NCBI GenBank assembly: GCA_937928765.1
Contig: CALFVX010000007.1
Coordinates: 1-55,094, forward strand
Origin: an uncultured Endomicrobiia bacterium
Lineage (GTDB): Bacteria > Elusimicrobiota > Endomicrobiia > DTEH01
Length of the DNA stretch: 55,094 nucleotides
Direction: 5' to 3'
Shown here: positions 52,901 through 55,094 of the stretch, piece by piece
How the letters are laid out: each line of letters opens with the position of its first letter
Numbering within the stretch: the stretch's first letter is position 1
Notes under the pieces: generated by a model
Database searches by the model: none
What the model saw: the letters and a program-made list of their open reading frames with translations, nothing else
Told to the model about the DNA's origin: nothing
Made by a program: the position numbers and the translations under genes

Positions 52901-55094
52901 CGTGTGAGAGCTTATGACAATGTTCTGAATACTTCTACTTGGTCAAATGTGTATTATTTACAGTACGACACTTCACCACCGAACGCAGTAAGGAACTCAA
53001 TCCCGGATTCACTTCAGACACCACCGTATTTCAGAGCACAAGGACCTGTTGAAGGTGATGTAGATTTTACTGATTATTTAAGTCGGCTAAATGAATTAAA
53101 ATACCGAGTAAGTTCAAAACCTGACGGGACTGGTACTGAAATTATTCCTTACACACTAATCGTTTCCTCTCCGGTAAATATAAGTTCTTACACAACAAAC
53201 TGGTTAATACCATTTGAGAACTTACAAGAATGGGCTACGAATTATGTCCATATTTATTATTCAGACCGTGCAGGGAACAAGGTTGTCTGGAACAACTGTT
53301 TTGATATACTAAAAGATACAACACCACCCACAACACCTGGGTTAGTTTCACCACAGGACGGGTTCACTACAAATTATACTTTAATAAATTTTGACTGGTA
53401 TGATTCTACTGATTTACGTTCAGGTGTTACAAGTTATGTTCTACATATTTCTACTGATATAAACTTTGGTGTGATAACCTATTCTGCAACAAGTTATGTC
53501 TCAAATGTTACAATTAACAATATTTCTGAAGGGTTATACTACTGGCGTGTTTGTGCAAAAGATAAATCTACACCTGCAAATTTTTCTTTATGGTCATCAA
53601 CGAGAAGTTTCAGGGTTGATTTGACAGCACCAACACATATTATCGGTTCATCACTTATTGGTGGTGATACAACATGGCGTAGGATAAACGACGGTGTTTA
53701 TGATATAGATTTTTACGACAATGGTGGTTCAAAACTTGACAAATTCCAAATCTCAGTAAGCAGTTCACCTAACAGGTCTACTATTATCCTTGACTGGACT
53801 GATAGCGGAATAAACATTACAGGATTGACTTCATACACATCCGAGTGGCAGTTATCAGACACTATCTGGGGAACATTAATCTCTGGTGGGACAAATTATA
53901 TCTCAATTAGAACATATGACCTTGCAGGCAATGTCTCAACTTATATAGACGCATTCTTTGTTAAAAAAGATACAATACCACCTTCTGCGCCAATATTGTC
54001 AACTCCGATAAATAACACCACTACTAATTATACAACCATAAATTTCAGTTGGAGTTCAGTAAACGATTTACCTTATAATGGTTCAGGTGTTTATGGATAT
54101 GAATTATATATCTCTACAACATCAGATTTTTCTGTATTTATATCATCAAAATTCGTTTCTGGGACACAATACCAACAAGTTCTTTCTCAAAACATTTACT
54201 GGTGGCGTGTACGTGCAATAGACAACGCAGGTAATTTTGGTAACTGGTCGTCAGTTTATCAATTAACAGTTGATACTACAGCACCAACTATTGTAGATGG
54301 CCAGCCAGGGGACGATTCCTGGCAGAACACTGGCGGGAAAACTTATAATGTAGATTTTTATGATACAGGCATTGGCCAGTCAGGGTTGTATTCACTACAG
54401 TATGCAGTTTCTACTACACCATACTTAGGTGCGCCTGTTTTAATCCCGTGGAGTGATATTGTCCCACCACCTGTGAACCAACCTTCATATACTTCTGACT
54501 GGCAGGTTTCGTTTGCAGCATTGTTAGAAGAAGTAACAAATTATGTTTCAGTGCGTGCAACAGATTTAGCAGGTAATACTTCTTATTGGTATGACATTTT
54601 CTATATTAAAAAAGATGTAACTTCTCCGTCAATCATAGATAACCAACTCGGTGATGATACCTGGCGTAAAGAACCCAAGCCTGACGGGTATGATGTAGAT
54701 TTTGAAGACCGGGGCGGTTCTTTGTTAAACTATGCACAATGGCGTGCTGTAAGATACCTTTCTGACGGAAATACAATTTATATCACTAATTGGATTGATA
54801 TATTCAATTCTTTAAATCAGCCAACATATACACAAAACTGGAACATAAACTTTGATTTACTTATTGAAGGTCAGAATTCTATCTGGGTACAAGTGTTTGA
54901 CAATGCTGGCAACCCACAAAATATACAAACCTACCCTGACCCGTTCTATGTGAAAAAAGATACAACACCACCGACTTGTATTGATAACCAATCAGGTGAT
55001 GATACCTGGAGGACAACAAATGATGGTGTTTACGATGTAGATTTTAAAGATGCGACAAGTGGTTCTGGAGTGAACCGAGTTGAAATAAAAGTTT
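49982..55094 (+). CDS. Giant secreted modular protein with FN3-like repeats (partial, runs off window)
   Basis: The frame is open from ATG 49982 to the window end (about 1704 codons, no stop). Residues 1-23 are a signal peptide (KK, a hydrophobic stretch, then FSA). The N-terminal third has three related beta-domain segments starting TRIKTVEW, TQIKTVRF and TKLKTISY. Then come FN3-like modules with a YYWRVRAxDNAGN consensus near 52283, 52591, 52890, 53540 and 54198, mostly about 300 bases apart. These alternate with a second module starting DDTWR...YDVDF (53668, 54307, 54653, 54998) and closing with FFVKKDTxPP. It is an exported surface or extracellular protein, possibly an adhesin. The C-terminal anchor or sorting domain is not in view. 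Its codons are visibly richer in G and C than the rest of the window. Confidence 0.85.
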   Translation, partial: MVKKVAIVSIVTIILVVTEVFSATRIKTVEWNFGSYYSATDIASGSGWTAPYIIVNLPESGVVIRNAYVEIEYLSSAGTAADTTNIDIYFNAGTQATDIVDNITGNQVPDSSGESNLFVARAVVTSKITSWNNQPYSLRFVSVGSPHNMHSAKLYITYEYDDTSPTQIKTVRFPLYSSSTDGTYGIASTGGQQSSPASIPFKYIAEIPESGTTIRQVWFEIRGLRQSGATTTDGSINVNISGYAAEPTMNLDGSQIDTYRFRYLSSTGTPAGFAINTLQTVYVNLSGNANTNVLGGEVVITYEYPSNASTKLKTISYFFAQSTGTVGSVTSFSVPVYLNESGITIKRIYALISGSYDSTTVGNFTVNSSIAGNSLTQRNYALVVTAIQISGFELYHDLSEGKNYLVNGATVTISWPNNLAALGGCGVEIIITYTYTSENKYTEFYRIFAGQTANEVASGSVYNYTANIFFPNPEYPVGRKLLRTSWLRGDFLEGDATVTQDPTTTMNVNSATGKAQVVKHQSTTENFQTTALYDFTDRITPSSTTFTANYTLTGDPFNVSGVASIVYEYYPAPSTPTALAQYRSDGVTVISTGGWTNSSSVVLKFNMFSKIADTLTPVVEVKPIGTAFNETNLSTGTAVYYPGSGVVVGSVTVSGLSDGTTYHWRARVVSPNGSSLWQSFGGNLETEIDFGCDLSSPTVSLTNPLNGYTTNQMTINFTWSGTEYPTGSNSGIKQYEFQVSTVPSFSTIYYSSTTVSSTVSTTLSQGTYYWRVRAEDNAGNIGNWSNVWSILVDTTSPSVPVLQSPINNYATNQITLTFSWSVSDDSGFRGGSGISGYEFYISTTSDFTVFTSSGFTSSTSLVVSLYSSIFYWRVRAKDGAFNFSNWSDIWSVLVDTVPPQVPSLVSPLEDFATNYAIINFVWSEVSDPYPSSGIKYYKLQVSSSQNFSLVNYSTFTTQTNIQVGLSFESTYYWRVRAYDNVLNTSTWSNVYYLQYDTSPPNAVRNSIPDSLQTPPYFRAQGPVEGDVDFTDYLSRLNELKYRVSSKPDGTGTEIIPYTLIVSSPVNISSYTTNWLIPFENLQEWATNYVHIYYSDRAGNKVVWNNCFDILKDTTPPTTPGLVSPQDGFTTNYTLINFDWYDSTDLRSGVTSYVLHISTDINFGVITYSATSYVSNVTINNISEGLYYWRVCAKDKSTPANFSLWSSTRSFRVDLTAPTHIIGSSLIGGDTTWRRINDGVYDIDFYDNGGSKLDKFQISVSSSPNRSTIILDWTDSGINITGLTSYTSEWQLSDTIWGTLISGGTNYISIRTYDLAGNVSTYIDAFFVKKDTIPPSAPILSTPINNTTTNYTTINFSWSSVNDLPYNGSGVYGYELYISTTSDFSVFISSKFVSGTQYQQVLSQNIYWWRVRAIDNAGNFGNWSSVYQLTVDTTAPTIVDGQPGDDSWQNTGGKTYNVDFYDTGIGQSGLYSLQYAVSTTPYLGAPVLIPWSDIVPPPVNQPSYTSDWQVSFAALLEEVTNYVSVRATDLAGNTSYWYDIFYIKKDVTSPSIIDNQLGDDTWRKEPKPDGYDVDFEDRGGSLLNYAQWRAVRYLSDGNTIYITNWIDIFNSLNQPTYTQNWNINFDLLIEGQNSIWVQVFDNAGNPQNIQTYPDPFYVKKDTTPPTCIDNQSGDDTWRTTNDGVYDVDFKDATSGSGVNRVEIKV

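Noticed and set aside
1-55094. CRISPR array, prophage, rRNA or replication origin
   Set aside because: No regularly spaced direct repeats of 24-40 bases, no phage structural genes, and no rRNA or DnaA-box cluster were seen.

Overview
The window is very AT-rich bacterial DNA with short intergenic gaps, many 4-base ATGA stop/start overlaps and purine-rich (GGAG-type) ribosome binding sites. The gene content includes O-antigen-ligase and MurJ-like proteins, a GT9 heptosyltransferase-type enzyme, ComEC, Lon/ClpXP/trigger factor, a short-type aconitase and a very large secreted protein with FN3-like 'YWRVRA' modules. This suggests an uncultured diderm bacterium of the Elusimicrobiota/Omnitrophota kind. 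That placement is an inference from gene style, because no rRNA is present.

Layout. (1) 1-950: the tail of a DUF5674-like gene broken by an in-frame TAG, REP-like palindromes, and a conserved hypothetical gene. (2) 949-15552: a surface-glycan locus with an O-antigen ligase/polymerase, a MurJ-type flippase, five GT4/GT1-type glycosyltransferases or relatives, a deacetylase-like protein, a GT39-like membrane transferase, a methyltransferase remnant, a GT9 enzyme, and a nucleotide-sugar dehydrogenase interrupted by a 492-residue intein exactly at its catalytic cysteine. (3) 15573-23506: a TPR membrane protein, aroE, then a DNA-uptake/nuclease group. This group holds a ComEC with a staphylococcal-nuclease domain nested in its N-terminal region and a dead metallo-beta-lactamase domain, a tandem PD-(D/E)XK protein, and a free-standing ComEC-type metallo-beta-lactamase with an intact active site. 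(4) 23610-30028: aconitase, tmk, holB, ricT, metG and a TatD-linked-type radical SAM protein in one tight run. (5) 30057-35774, minus strand: tRNA-Leu(UAG), tig, clpP, clpX, lon. (6) 36094-43326: smc, a GT26 enzyme, a DUF362 ferredoxin-like protein, yggS, proC and yggU.

(7) 43679-49193: dapA, an HD-GYP protein and then a compact peptide-modification (RiPP-like) cluster. The cluster contains an HPr-kinase-like protein, a PqqD-like peptide-binding protein, a radical SAM/SPASM enzyme, a 48-residue Cys-containing precursor behind its own strong promoter, and an S26-type peptidase whose serine is replaced by cysteine. An ExeA-like ATPase follows. This cluster is the best candidate for a little-described system. 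(8) 49206-55094: a REP-associated (RAYT) transposase gene flanked by inverted GTAG palindromes and frameshifted at a repeat tract, then a giant secreted modular protein that runs off the window.

How the genes fit together. The glycan locus would build and polymerise or ligate a surface polysaccharide containing a uronic acid. The uronic-acid supply depends on intein splicing. The RiPP-like cluster has a substrate, a recognition protein, a radical maturase, a possible kinase for the peptide's terminal serine, and a leader or signal protease, but no obvious dedicated exporter. The RAYT and the GTAG palindromes at both ends of the window look like parts of one REP/RAYT system.
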